Positions 1 through 6,718 of a stretch of 11,812 nt of DNA are shown here, in pieces. The notes beneath the pieces are model-generated. The model saw only the letters and a program-made list of their open reading frames with translations, had not been told where the DNA came from and ran no database searches. How positions within the stretch are numbered: position 1 is the first letter of the stretch; each line of letters opens with the position of its first letter. The DNA is taken from contig JAGHSS010000255.1 of NCBI GenBank assembly GCA_018065745.1, positions 1 to 11,812 of the forward strand. Reading direction: 5' to 3'. The stretch is from Candidatus Neoflavobacterium equi (GTDB lineage: Bacteria; Bacteroidota; Bacteroidia; Flavobacteriales; Flavobacteriaceae). A program made the translations under genes and the position numbers.

Positions 1-10
1 TTCAAATGTA

Positions 11-34
11 CTTAACCTAGATTAAGAACTGATT
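11..34. repeat. Left copy of a paired 24-bp upstream repeat
   Basis: This copy reads CTTAACCTAGATTAAG followed by AACTGATT. It matches the copy at 105-128 at 19 of 24 positions by eye. Its first 16 bases are partly palindromic (CTTAA, six bases, TTAAG). The two copies start 94 bp apart, close to nine helical turns, and flank a minus-strand promoter box. A pair of regulator binding sites is an inference; no bound protein is known. Confidence 0.4.
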
Positions 35-75
35 TACGATTATTTACAAGCTTTATTTTTATCTTTATTGTTATA

Positions 76-83
76 CAAAGATA
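76..83 (-). promoter_or_regulatory. Candidate -7 promoter box for a gene beyond the left edge
   Basis: On the minus strand this reads TATCTTTG, an exact match to the Bacteroidota -7 consensus TAnnTTTG. Transcription would run leftward out of the window, starting near position 70. No well-spaced -33 TTG is visible; the nearest TTTG leaves only about 15 bases. The box is also one arm of an inverted repeat (TATCTTT at 60-66, AAAGATA at 77-83). Its target gene is not in the window. Confidence 0.45.
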
Positions 84-104
84 GTGCGTTCTTACCTCCA
101 AACG

Positions 105-128
105 CTTAATGTAAATTAAGAAGTGAAT
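105..128. repeat. Right copy of a paired 24-bp upstream repeat
   Basis: This copy reads CTTAATGTAAATTAAG followed by AAGTGAAT. Its first 16 bases form a perfect 6-bp inverted repeat (CTTAAT, GTAA, ATTAAG). It lies about 35 to 58 bases upstream of the transcription start predicted for the promoter box at 76-83, where an activator or looping partner could sit. It matches the copy at 11-34 at 19 of 24 positions. Confidence 0.4.
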
Positions 129-133
129 ACCCC

Positions 134-166
134 ATAAAAAAACTCTGGAACAGCGCTCCAGAGTTT
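134..166 (-). terminator. Rho-independent terminator of the alcohol dehydrogenase gene
   Basis: Perfect 10-bp arms AAACTCTGGA (140-149) and TCCAGAGTTT (157-166) enclose a 7-base loop. On the minus strand the stem is followed by a T-rich run (complement of 135-142). It lies about 26 bases past the stop codon of the dehydrogenase, as expected for its terminator. Confidence 0.8.
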
Positions 167-191
167 ATATAATTTAAAGAGAAATTTAATT

Positions 192-1253
192 TTAAGAATT
201 TTTCAAAGATTCCATATCAATTACAAATCTGTATTTAACGTCGCTTTTCAACATACGTTCATAAGCCGCATTGATGTCTTGCATTTTAATCATTTCAATT
301 TCAGAAACAATATTGTGTTTCCCACAGAAATCTAACATCGCTTGGGTTTCAGCAATACCACCAATTACAGAAGCCGCAATAGCCTTTCTTCCCAAAATTA
401 ATGGAACCGTGTTGATCATAGGATCTAAATTTCCTAAATAACCAACCAAAACCAACGTTCCACTAATAGCCAAAGTTAATACATAAGGATTGACATCGTG
501 CACATAAGGAACGGTGTCTATGATCAAATCAAAACTTCCATGAGCAGCTTTCATAGCCTCCTCATCAGTTGAAATGATTACTGCATCAGCACCAAGATCC
601 ATAGCGTCCTGAGTTTTTGAAGGTGTTCTTGAAAACAAAGTAACCTCAGCTCCAAGACCTTTAGCCAATTTAATCGCCATATGCCCCAATCCTCCAAGAC
701 CAATCACCGCAACCTTTGATCCAGGACCAACCTTCCAGTGAATTAATGGAGACCATGTCGTTACTCCAGCACAAAGTAGCGGAGCCACTGCAGCCAAGTC
801 TAAATTTTCAGGAATGTGCAATGCAAAGTGTTCTTCCACAATCACACGCTCTGAATACCCTCCAAAAGTCTGCATGTTCAGGTATTTGTCCTTTCCGTTA
901 TACGTTCCTGTTGAACCATTCAAACAGTATTGTTCCAAATCATCTCCACAACTAGAACACGTTCTACAAGAATCCACCAAACATCCGACACCTGCTAAAT
1001 CACCAACTTTAAATTTAGTGACTGCACTACCAATTTCTGTAATTCTACCCACAATTTCGTGACCAGGAACTGCTGGATATACCGTCCCGCCCCAATCGTT
1101 TTTCGCCGTGTGAAGATCAGAGTGACACACACCACAGAATAATATATCAATTGCAACGTCATGTGCCGTTACCGTTCTTCTTTTAATTTCCATTGGCTCA
1201 AGTTGCGCGTCAGGCGCTTGAGTACCAAAAGCTTTAGTATCTATTGTTTGCAT
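192..1253 (-). CDS. Zinc-dependent NAD(P) alcohol dehydrogenase (YahK/cinnamyl-alcohol type)
   Basis: This medium-chain dehydrogenase is expected to interconvert alcohols and aldehydes in the cytoplasm. The 353 residues match the full family length and closely follow E. coli YahK, an NADPH-dependent aldehyde reductase, including stretches such as APLLCAG and the ending DVKYRFVID. Visible features are catalytic-zinc ligands C43, H65 (GHE) and C161; structural-zinc cysteines C96, C99, C102 and C110; and the Rossmann motif GLGGLG at 185-190, followed by SRTPSK at 208-213, whose basic and hydroxyl residues would suit NADPH. The start ATG at 1253 puts the N-terminus where family members begin; no Shine-Dalgarno sequence precedes it. 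The gene is transcribed alone, divergent from the antiporter, and has its own terminator. Family assignment is firm; substrate and cofactor preference are inferred. Confidence 0.95.
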   Translation of the reverse strand: MQTIDTKAFGTQAPDAQLEPMEIKRRTVTAHDVAIDILFCGVCHSDLHTAKNDWGGTVYPAVPGHEIVGRITEIGSAVTKFKVGDLAGVGCLVDSCRTCSSCGDDLEQYCLNGSTGTYNGKDKYLNMQTFGGYSERVIVEEHFALHIPENLDLAAVAPLLCAGVTTWSPLIHWKVGPGSKVAVIGLGGLGHMAIKLAKGLGAEVTLFSRTPSKTQDAMDLGADAVIISTDEEAMKAAHGSFDLIIDTVPYVHDVNPYVLTLAISGTLVLVGYLGNLDPMINTVPLILGRKAIAASVIGGIAETQAMLDFCGKHNIVSEIEMIKMQDINAAYERMLKSDVKYRFVIDMESLKNS

Positions 1254-1262
1254 GTTTTTAGT

Positions 1263-1284
1263 ATTTTATATAAAATCAAAACTG
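1263..1284 (-). promoter_or_regulatory. Weak promoter candidate and palindrome upstream of the dehydrogenase
   Basis: On the minus strand 1284-1277 reads CAGTTTTG, one mismatch from TAnnTTTG. Adjoining it is the perfect 14-bp palindrome ATTTTATATAAAAT (1263-1276), which would overlap the transcription start. Both are AT-rich, so chance matches are likely; no -33 box is convincing. Confidence 0.25.
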
Positions 1285-1335
1285 TTGAATTTCAAAAGGA
1301 AATTTAAGCATATATTCTATTAAAAAAGCTCATTA

Positions 1336-1346
1336 TATAATTTTTG
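1336..1346 (+). promoter_or_regulatory. Weak promoter candidate for the antiporter-regulator pair
   Basis: The sequence TATAATTTTTG contains AATTTTTG, one mismatch from TAnnTTTG, or TA-N3-TTTG with one extra spacer base. It would give a leader of about 30 bases before the ATG at 1384. No -33 box is clear. Confidence 0.3.
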
Positions 1347-1383
1347 TGATACTTCAGCTGTTTTATATGATAAATTGGTTGTT

Positions 1384-2958
1384 ATGTTGGATCATTTCCC
1401 CTTTTACTTGGGTATTACTGTCGTTATTCTCCTCTTGATTATGTTGGCTAACAAATTGAAAATTGCCTATCCAATTCTTTTGGTATTGGCCGGTTTGTGC
1501 ATCAGCCTCATTGAGGGCATACCCAACATTGTCATAGAGCCAGAACTTATATTCATCATCTTTTTACCACCATTACTTTATGAAGCTTCCTGGTCAGTAT
1601 CATGGAAAGAACTTTGGCGTTGGAGACGCATCATATTTAGTTTGGCATTTATTGTCGTTTTCTTAACTGCATTATCTGTGGCTTATGTCGCCAATCACTT
1701 CATTCCGGGCTTCTCTCTTGCCTTGGGATTTCTCTTAGGTGGTATTGTTTCCCCACCAGATGCTGTCAGTGCTGGCGCCATTTTAAAATTTGTCAAAATC
1801 CCCAAAAGCGTCGCTGCCATTTTGGAAGGAGAAAGTTTGCTCAATGACGCCTCTTCACTTATCATCTGTAAATTCGCAATGATTGCCGTTGCCACAGGAC
1901 AATTTTTAATGGGTACAGCAACTTGGAATTTTGGTTGGATGGTTTTGGGAGGTGTAGCTGTTGGATTGGGCATGGGATGGATCATCATGAAACTCCACAA
2001 ATGGCTCCCTACAGATTCCAATATGGACATCATCATCAGTTTCATCACCCCTTACTTCATGTATTTACTAGCAGAAGAATTAGAGAGTTCTGGCGTTTTA
2101 GCCGTGGTGATTGGTGGATTGTACTTGGCCAACAACAGGCATCATTTCTTGGACAGCAGTTCCAGAATAAAAGCCGTTAATGTATGGGAAAGCTTTGTTT
2201 TCATGCTCAACGGACTCGTTTTTATGCTCATTGGGTTAGACTTGCCACAAATTGTATCAGGACTGGGTGAAACCAATTTGAGCACCGCCATAGGCTATGG
2301 AATTTTGATCACAGTCGTTTTAATCGTCGGCAGGTTGCTGTCCTCATACGGCGCACTGATTTTCACCATGCTGTTCAGCAAATACATCAAAACCTCAGAA
2401 AATAGACATCCCGGTTATAAATTGCCGTTTATCTTGGGTTGGACAGGCATGCGGGGCGTGGTTTCCTTGGCAGCAGCCCTTTCCATTCCTTTGTATATGG
2501 CAGATGGAAGCCCGTTTCCCCAGCGCAATCTCATACAATTCATCACATTTGTGGTCATCCTCCTCACCCTAGTCATTCAGGGATTGAGCCTTCCTTATTT
2601 CATAAAGAAAATGAAGATTGACTATTACGACACCACCCACACCAAGGAGGAATCCATCAGGGAGCTTAGACACGGCATGGCTCAAGCGGCACTGGAGCAT
2701 CTCAAAGAAAAGCATCCCAGCTCATTTCACAAATATCCCGCCCTTCAAAATATGGCAGACAAATGGGAACACAACAACCTCACAACCATCAATGAAATTA
2801 TGGTAGATGACTGTAAAATTGTCTATCTTGATCTCTTAAACAAGCAACGTCAATATTTGTTACAGAAAAACAAATCAGATTTATATATTGACGAGACCCA
2901 CATTAGAAGTCATCTCAGACTTTTGGATTTGGAAGAAGAAAAATTGAAACATTTTTAG
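1384..2958 (+). CDS. CPA1-family Na+/H+ antiporter (NhaP/NHE type)
   Basis: An inner-membrane cation/proton antiporter, probably exporting Na+ (or K+) in exchange for protons. From this ATG the protein has 524 residues. The first 410 or so are strongly hydrophobic, with about a dozen membrane segments. Diagnostic stretches are SPPDA near 123-127, the family's ESLLNDASSLI with the ion-site Asn-Asp pair at 154-155, and GWTGMRGVVSLAAALSIP around 352-369 with its conserved arginine. The last 110 or so residues form a hydrophilic, charged cytoplasmic tail, as in many bacterial NhaP-like proteins. A TTG at 1375 would add three residues (Met-Val-Val); I prefer the ATG because it is the common codon and the first membrane segment follows directly. 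An AraC-type regulator begins one base after the stop, so the two are almost certainly co-transcribed. Family is firm; ion specificity cannot be read from sequence. Confidence 0.93.
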   Translation: MLDHFPFYLGITVVILLLIMLANKLKIAYPILLVLAGLCISLIEGIPNIVIEPELIFIIFLPPLLYEASWSVSWKELWRWRRIIFSLAFIVVFLTALSVAYVANHFIPGFSLALGFLLGGIVSPPDAVSAGAILKFVKIPKSVAAILEGESLLNDASSLIICKFAMIAVATGQFLMGTATWNFGWMVLGGVAVGLGMGWIIMKLHKWLPTDSNMDIIISFITPYFMYLLAEELESSGVLAVVIGGLYLANNRHHFLDSSSRIKAVNVWESFVFMLNGLVFMLIGLDLPQIVSGLGETNLSTAIGYGILITVVLIVGRLLSSYGALIFTMLFSKYIKTSENRHPGYKLPFILGWTGMRGVVSLAAALSIPLYMADGSPFPQRNLIQFITFVVILLTLVIQGLSLPYFIKKMKIDYYDTTHTKEESIRELRHGMAQAALEHLKEKHPSSFHKYPALQNMADKWEHNNLTTINEIMVDDCKIVYLDLLNKQRQYLLQKNKSDLYIDETHIRSHLRLLDLEEEKLKHF

Positions 2959-2959
2959 C

Positions 2960-3823
2960 ATGAATCAAATTGCCTCCGTTACCTTTAAACCCGGGTTGCC
3001 CCAAGAGTGTGAACTCATTGATGTCACTACTTTATTTGAGTATAACAAACCGTTTTTGACCACCGTTCACAGGGCTGAATTTCATCATATTATTTGGTTT
3101 CAAGAAGGAAATCCAATGCACGTTGTAGATTTTGAAAAGATTCCAATAACGCCAGATTCTTTGTTATTTATTAAGAAGGATATTGTACATCATTTTGATC
3201 CAAAACATCCATTTAAGGCAAAAGCACTCATATTCACAGATAATTTCATCATGGGAAATCCGTCAGATGCCCAATTATTTGAATCGAGTTTATTGTTCAA
3301 CGAACTTTTTGGACCGCAGATAATCCAAATGAAACAGGATCCTAATCTATATAATATTTGGAATTTACTAACAACAGAATTTACACATCCAAAGGACCAG
3401 TTTCAGGAAGAATTATTAAAAAAACACCTGCAGACATTTCTCCTTCAAGCAGAGCGCATCAACGTCAACAGAAAGCAGATTGACAAAAAGCCTGGCATCT
3501 CACTTTCAAGAACCTTGGCGTTCAAAAAACTTTTAGATCAGGATTTCAAGACCCATAAACAAGTGGCACATTTTGCAAAACTGTTGCAGCTCAATGAAAA
3601 ATCACTCAACAAAGCAACGACAGAAACTTTGGGTAAAACCGCCAAACAACTCATTGATGCTAGAATACTTTTAGAGGCCAAACGCCTTTTGATTCACACC
3701 AATACCAGCATCAAAGAATTGGCATACGCCTTGGGTTTTGATGAACCGACAAATTTTGTCAAGTTCTTCAAAAAACACACCCAGCAAACCCCGTTGTTTT
3801 TCAAAAAACAGCTACATGCTTAA
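2960..3823 (+). CDS. AraC-family transcriptional regulator
   Basis: A 287-residue DNA-binding regulator. The N-terminal part (about 1-165) resembles a cupin-like sensor arm (for example GNPMHVVDF and the TPDSLLFIKKDIVHHF stretch). The C-terminal 100 residues are the AraC double helix-turn-helix domain: the first helix pair around 198-220 (VAHFAKLLQLNEKSLNK), then LIDARILLEAKRLL, and the second around 250-270 (SIKELAYALGFDEPTNFVKFFKKH), which fits the family pattern including Gly-Phe before the recognition helix. Its ATG follows the antiporter stop by one base, indicating translational coupling. Likely targets are its own operon or the downstream oxidoreductase, but this is inference from position. 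The ligand is unknown. Confidence 0.93.
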   Translation: MNQIASVTFKPGLPQECELIDVTTLFEYNKPFLTTVHRAEFHHIIWFQEGNPMHVVDFEKIPITPDSLLFIKKDIVHHFDPKHPFKAKALIFTDNFIMGNPSDAQLFESSLLFNELFGPQIIQMKQDPNLYNIWNLLTTEFTHPKDQFQEELLKKHLQTFLLQAERINVNRKQIDKKPGISLSRTLAFKKLLDQDFKTHKQVAHFAKLLQLNEKSLNKATTETLGKTAKQLIDARILLEAKRLLIHTNTSIKELAYALGFDEPTNFVKFFKKHTQQTPLFFKKQLHA

Positions 3824-3874
3824 ATGTATCATACAAACTCCTTTTTTTACCTTTTCTACCCCCGCCAATAGCGA

Positions 3875-3891
3875 TATCTTTGGTATACCAA
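3875..3891 (+). promoter_or_regulatory. Promoter -7 box with overlapping palindrome before the oxidoreductase
   Basis: TATCTTTG at 3875-3882 is an exact TAnnTTTG match and predicts a transcription start near 3888, about 20 bases before the ATG at 3910. The 12-bp perfect palindrome TTGGTATACCAA (3880-3891) overlaps the box and predicted start, a position where a dimeric repressor would block transcription. No -33 TTG is evident. The promoter call is reasonably strong; the operator is a suggestion. Confidence 0.55.
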
Positions 3892-3909
3892 TAAATAAAA
3901 AAAAATATT

Positions 3910-4560
3910 ATGTCAAAAGTAACCCTTATCGGAGCCAGTGGATTTATAGGATCTGCCCTCTTGAATGAAGCTTTAAGCAGAGGAATTGAAGTCACTGCAG
4001 TTGTGAGAAATCCTGAAAAAATTCAAATCCAAGACGACAAGCTGACCGTTGTACAGGCAGATGTATTTGACGCTCAAAAACTGTCAGAAATTTTGGTTGG
4101 TAGTGACGCCGTATTATCTGCATACAATCCAGGATGGACCAATCCCAACATTGTAGAAGACACCATAAAAGGAAATAAATCCATCATAGAAGCCGTTAAA
4201 AAAGCAAATCTAAAGCGTTTGATTGCCGTTGGTGGCGCTGGGACATTGAATGTTGCCCCCGGGAAAACGGTGATTGAAGCAGGATTTATTCCCAAAGAGA
4301 TATTGGCAGGCGTGGAAGCCTATGCCAAAGTTTTTTATGAAGATTTCAAGCCAGAAAAAGACTTGGACTGGGCGTTCTTTAGTCCCGCTGGTTTGATTGA
4401 ACCCGGACAGCGAACAGCAAATTACAAACTTGGGAAAGACGATTTAATAGTGGATGCTGAAGGAAAAAGTTCCATATCTGTACAAGATTATGCCAAGGCA
4501 TTTATAGACGAATATCAACAACCACAACACCACCAAGAACGCTTTACCATTGGCTATTAA
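3910..4560 (+). CDS. NAD(P)-binding oxidoreductase, NmrA/COG2910 (putative NADH-flavin reductase) type
   Basis: A 216-residue atypical short-chain dehydrogenase. The N-terminus MSKVTLIGASGFIGSALL carries the dinucleotide-binding GxxGxxG motif (G8, G11, G14), followed by a beta-alpha-beta fold with R33 (VVRNPEK), typical of NADP-binding relatives. Other family marks are AVGGAGTL near 107-113, DLDWAFFSPAGLIEPGQRT around 150-168, and the closing segment SSISVQDYAKAFIDE. The canonical Tyr-xxx-Lys catalytic pair of classical short-chain dehydrogenases is not apparent, as in NmrA-like and biliverdin-reductase-B-like proteins. Length is normal. It has its own promoter and a strong terminator, so it is probably a single-gene unit regulated separately from the AraC-type gene upstream, though read-through is possible. 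The substrate is unknown; flavin or quinone reduction is the usual family guess. Confidence 0.9.
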   Translation: MSKVTLIGASGFIGSALLNEALSRGIEVTAVVRNPEKIQIQDDKLTVVQADVFDAQKLSEILVGSDAVLSAYNPGWTNPNIVEDTIKGNKSIIEAVKKANLKRLIAVGGAGTLNVAPGKTVIEAGFIPKEILAGVEAYAKVFYEDFKPEKDLDWAFFSPAGLIEPGQRTANYKLGKDDLIVDAEGKSSISVQDYAKAFIDEYQQPQHHQERFTIGY

Positions 4561-4565
4561 ATATC

Positions 4566-4602
4566 AAAAACCTCAACATTATATAGCTGTTGAGGTTTTT
4601 TT
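4566..4602 (+). terminator. Strong Rho-independent terminator of the oxidoreductase
   Basis: Perfect 13-bp arms at 4566-4578 (AAAAACCTCAACA) and 4588-4600 (TGTTGAGGTTTTT) enclose a 9-base loop, and the T run extends to 4602. It begins 6 bases past the stop codon. The A run on the left arm means it could also act for transcripts arriving from the minus-strand alkB-like gene. Confidence 0.9.
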
Positions 4603-4616
4603 ATGTTCTTTTTTAT

Positions 4617-4722
4617 GGGCGTTCCCCAAACCTGCGCGGCGCTTGGTTTGCGTCGCGGCATCCGCTATATCTTTTTGGGGCTAAAGCCACCCAAAAAGGA
4701 TGTCGCTCCTGTCGCTAACGCA
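4617..4722. repeat. Structured intergenic element, probable dispersed repeat
   Basis: The gap between the convergent oxidoreductase and AlkB-like genes is more GC-rich than its surroundings and folds extensively. Short terminal arms GCGTT (4619-4623) and AACGC (4717-4721) bracket two hairpins. The first is CAAACC (4629-4634 region) with GGTTTG (4645-4650). The second is long: GCGGCATC (4655-4662) pairs with GATGTCGC (4699-4706), with one G-U pair and an 8-base bulge, then CTTTTTGGG (4671-4679) pairs with CCCAAAAAG (4690-4698). The GGGCGTT ... GCTATATCTTTTT ... AAAAAGGAT ... CGCTAACGC layout is, from memory, typical of intergenic repeats scattered through flavobacterial genomes. Function and copy number cannot be judged here. 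Confidence 0.5.
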
Positions 4723-4751
4723 GTACTCCCAAAAATCAAATTTTTGAAACG

Positions 4752-5354
4752 TCACAGCACCACCGTTCTAAAAGTCAAATTTATGCGCAGTCCCAATACC
4801 TTCTTTGTTAGCGGTAAACGATGCAACCAATGCGCCTGCGTCTTTCCACGCATCACCAACAAACTTCCTGGTTCCAATACCATTTTGACCACCGCTTGAG
4901 TGTCTCTGTGTTTAAATGCAAACATCCGCGTTACACCCAAACTCAAAGACGCTATGGCGCCTTCCTTTTTCAACATTTTCTCTCCATCAGTATGCCATCC
5001 CATTCCCTCATTACCCGACGGATACAAATTGAGCAAACATGAATTGTAAGTTTCCCCCGTTTTTAACTCCACCAATTTTTTGAGCTCCAACAATTCAGGC
5101 GTCCAAGCCAAGGCGGTTTTTTGAACGTTGGAATACGTATAGGTAAATGGAGCATCGCCATACCAAGCAACCTTGCGCTTTGTCTGTATCAATTTTCCAA
5201 AAATAACAGCCTCATCAAAACGCCAATCTACGGTTTGTAGCAATGCTTCAGTATATTTCTCGCAGGCATCCACCCCCAATGCATGACCATAATAAAGAAC
5301 GGTACCGTCATAAGGCAGCAAATTTTCAATCGTTTCATTTGAAAATAAATCCAT
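4752..5354 (-). CDS. AlkB-like 2-oxoglutarate/Fe(II) dioxygenase (DNA/RNA alkylation repair)
   Basis: Predicted to remove alkyl lesions such as 1-methyladenine and 3-methylcytosine by oxidative demethylation in the cytoplasm, using Fe(II), O2 and 2-oxoglutarate. The 200-residue protein resembles the ALKBH2/3-like branch. Iron ligands are H121 and D123 (GMGWHTDGE) and H178 (HWLHRLP). 2-Oxoglutarate binding arginines are in RINLTFR (R190, R196). The substrate-side stretch RKVAWYGD (60-67) and NSCLLNLYPSGNEGMGW (104-120) are also family signatures. Length is normal. GGAG stands six bases before the ATG at 5354, an unusually clear Shine-Dalgarno for this window. It lies 44 bases downstream of the DbpA-like helicase on the same strand, but a terminator lies between them, so expression may depend on partial read-through. 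No good promoter box is visible between them. Confidence 0.93.
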   Translation of the reverse strand: MDLFSNETIENLLPYDGTVLYYGHALGVDACEKYTEALLQTVDWRFDEAVIFGKLIQTKRKVAWYGDAPFTYTYSNVQKTALAWTPELLELKKLVELKTGETYNSCLLNLYPSGNEGMGWHTDGEKMLKKEGAIASLSLGVTRMFAFKHRDTQAVVKMVLEPGSLLVMRGKTQAHWLHRLPLTKKVLGLRINLTFRTVVL

Positions 5355-5360
5355 ATTCTA

Positions 5361-5364
5361 CTCC
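5361..5364 (-). promoter_or_regulatory. Shine-Dalgarno (GGAG) of the AlkB-like gene
   Basis: On the minus strand GGAG is followed by six bases and then the ATG at 5354. Most other genes here have no such site. The GGAG is itself part of a three-codon ATG-GAG-TAG mini-ORF that ends three bases before the start; this is probably coincidence. Confidence 0.45.
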
Positions 5365-5382
5365 ATTAGTTCCTACCCTTTG

Positions 5383-5412
5383 TAAAAAACAAAACGCGCT
5401 ATTTAGCGCGTT
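5383..5412 (-). terminator. Terminator overlapping the DbpA-like stop codon
   Basis: On the minus strand AACGCGCT and AGCGCGTT (5412-5405 and 5400-5393) form an 8-bp GC-rich stem with a 4-base loop, followed by TTTTGTTTTTT. The helicase stop codon TAG (5401-5399) lies inside the loop and right arm, so ribosomes finishing translation would cover the hairpin. Confidence 0.75.
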
Positions 5413-6706
5413 CCATTTTTACTTTTTTACCTTTTAATTTCTGGTCAGCCAATTTTTTCAAAGTTGGGATCACCTTTTTATATTTTATAGCAACATAAGC
5501 TGCCGTGTCTTTTACCATAATTAAACCGATGTCTTCTTTTTCCAATCCACCCGTTTTAATCAAATACCCCACAATATCCACCTTGTTCACCTTGTCCTTT
5601 TTACCAACACTGATGTACACGGTGTCATATACTGTATGTTGAGGTAGGGCATATTTCTTTTCCAGTACTTCAACTTCAATCGTCTCTTCCAAGAATGGGA
5701 AACTTTCATCAGCAGTCATGATCAAGTATACCGTCCCTTTGGCATTCATACGGGCAGTTCTACCATTTCTGTGAATAAAAGCGTCTTCCTTTGGAGGCAA
5801 CTGATAGTGAATGATATTGTCTACTTCAGGAATGTCCAATCCACGTGCCGCAAGATCTGTTGTCAACAAGATGCGACTACTTCCATTTCTGAATTTCAGC
5901 AACGCACGTTCTCTCTCATCCTGTAACATCCCACCGTGAAAACTTTCATGAGCAATTCCTTTGCCACGAAGTGTTTCACTGATTCTGTCCACAGCATCTC
6001 TGTGATTACAAAAAATTAAAGATATATCTGTGTTTAACTTGCATATCAACTGTAAAACAACCTCTAACTTTTCCTCAGGAGCAGCCAATAATTTTTTGAA
6101 TGTAAGGTCTGGAGTTACTTCTTCATCTTTCAAGAAATTTAATTTCCCCGGTTCCACAATACCTGTGAAATCAGGAATCTTTTTTAAAGCAGTTGCAGAA
6201 GTAAGGATACGTTGTCTCAATCCAACAAGTTGTTGAATGATGTAAGTCATATCATTTTCAAAACCAAATTCCAAAGCTTTGTCAAACTCGTCAAGAGCCA
6301 AAGTTTGAATAGCAGCAGTTGAAAAGTTTTCATTGCGCAAATGGAACGCAATACGCCCAGGAGTACCAACCAATACAGCTGGTGGCTCATTGAAATTGTT
6401 CAACTCAATTTTAGTTGCATGACCTCCATAAGTACTGTTGATCTTGAAACCTGTTCCCATCTTTTTGAAAACCTCTTCAATTTGAAGTGCAAGTTCTCTT
6501 GAAGGAACCATAATTAAAGCTTGAACCCCTTTGACGTCTTTTTTTAAATTTCTCAAAATTGGAAAAAGAAAAGCCAATGTTTTTCCAGATCCTGTTGGAG
6601 ATAATAATATGGTATCGTGAAAATCCTCCGTTGCCTGCCAAGTAGCTTCTTGCATGGCATTCAGACTTTGGATATTTAAATTTTTGAAATATGTATCTAA
6701 TTGCAT
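5399..6706 (-). CDS. DEAD-box ATP-dependent RNA helicase, DbpA-like
   Basis: Predicted to remodel ribosomal RNA during large-subunit assembly; E. coli DbpA recognises 23S rRNA hairpin 92. From the ATG at 6706 the protein has 435 residues. Motifs in order: I SPTGSGKT (36-43), Ia PSRELALQ (68-75), Ib TPGR (115-118), II DEFD (139-142), III SAT (170-172), IV LIFCN (230-234), V TTDLAARGLDIP (282-293), VI HRNGRTAR (312-319). Residues about 360-425 match the DbpA RNA-binding domain (VYISVGKKDKVNKVDIVGYL, then EDIGLIMVKDTAAYVAI). Motif II is DEFD instead of DEAD; the catalytic Asp and Glu remain, so ATPase activity is plausible. An ATG at 6721 would add five residues, but the promoter box lies inside them, so I start at 6706. 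A lysine-rich tail ends the protein. Symbol dbpA is a family name here, not proof of orthology. Confidence 0.9.
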   Translation of the reverse strand: MQLDTYFKNLNIQSLNAMQEATWQATEDFHDTILLSPTGSGKTLAFLFPILRNLKKDVKGVQALIMVPSRELALQIEEVFKKMGTGFKINSTYGGHATKIELNNFNEPPAVLVGTPGRIAFHLRNENFSTAAIQTLALDEFDKALEFGFENDMTYIIQQLVGLRQRILTSATALKKIPDFTGIVEPGKLNFLKDEEVTPDLTFKKLLAAPEEKLEVVLQLICKLNTDISLIFCNHRDAVDRISETLRGKGIAHESFHGGMLQDERERALLKFRNGSSRILLTTDLAARGLDIPEVDNIIHYQLPPKEDAFIHRNGRTARMNAKGTVYLIMTADESFPFLEETIEVEVLEKKYALPQHTVYDTVYISVGKKDKVNKVDIVGYLIKTGGLEKEDIGLIMVKDTAAYVAIKYKKVIPTLKKLADQKLKGKKVKMERAK

Positions 6707-6710
6707 GTTG

Positions 6711-6718
6711 CAAAGATA
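6711..6718 (-). promoter_or_regulatory. -7 promoter box abutting the DbpA-like start
   Basis: TATCTTTG on the minus strand matches TAnnTTTG exactly and ends only four bases before the ATG at 6706 (TTTG-CAAC-ATG). The start of transcription would fall at or next to the start codon, implying a leaderless or nearly leaderless mRNA. No -33 TTG is visible. Confidence 0.55.

Noticed and set aside
716..1062. Plus-strand ORFs opposite the alcohol dehydrogenase
   Set aside because: They are antisense shadows of a firmly identified gene, with no protein-like features.
4730..4746. Hairpin CAAAAAT-CAA-ATTTTTG just past the AlkB-like stop as its terminator
   Set aside because: The stem is only 7 bp, almost all A-T, and is not followed by a T run on the minus strand.
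4603..4899. 98-codon plus-strand ORF running through the intergenic element into the AlkB-like gene
   Set aside because: It starts inside the terminator tail, crosses the hairpin-rich element and then overlaps the AlkB-like gene antisense; its sequence resembles no protein.
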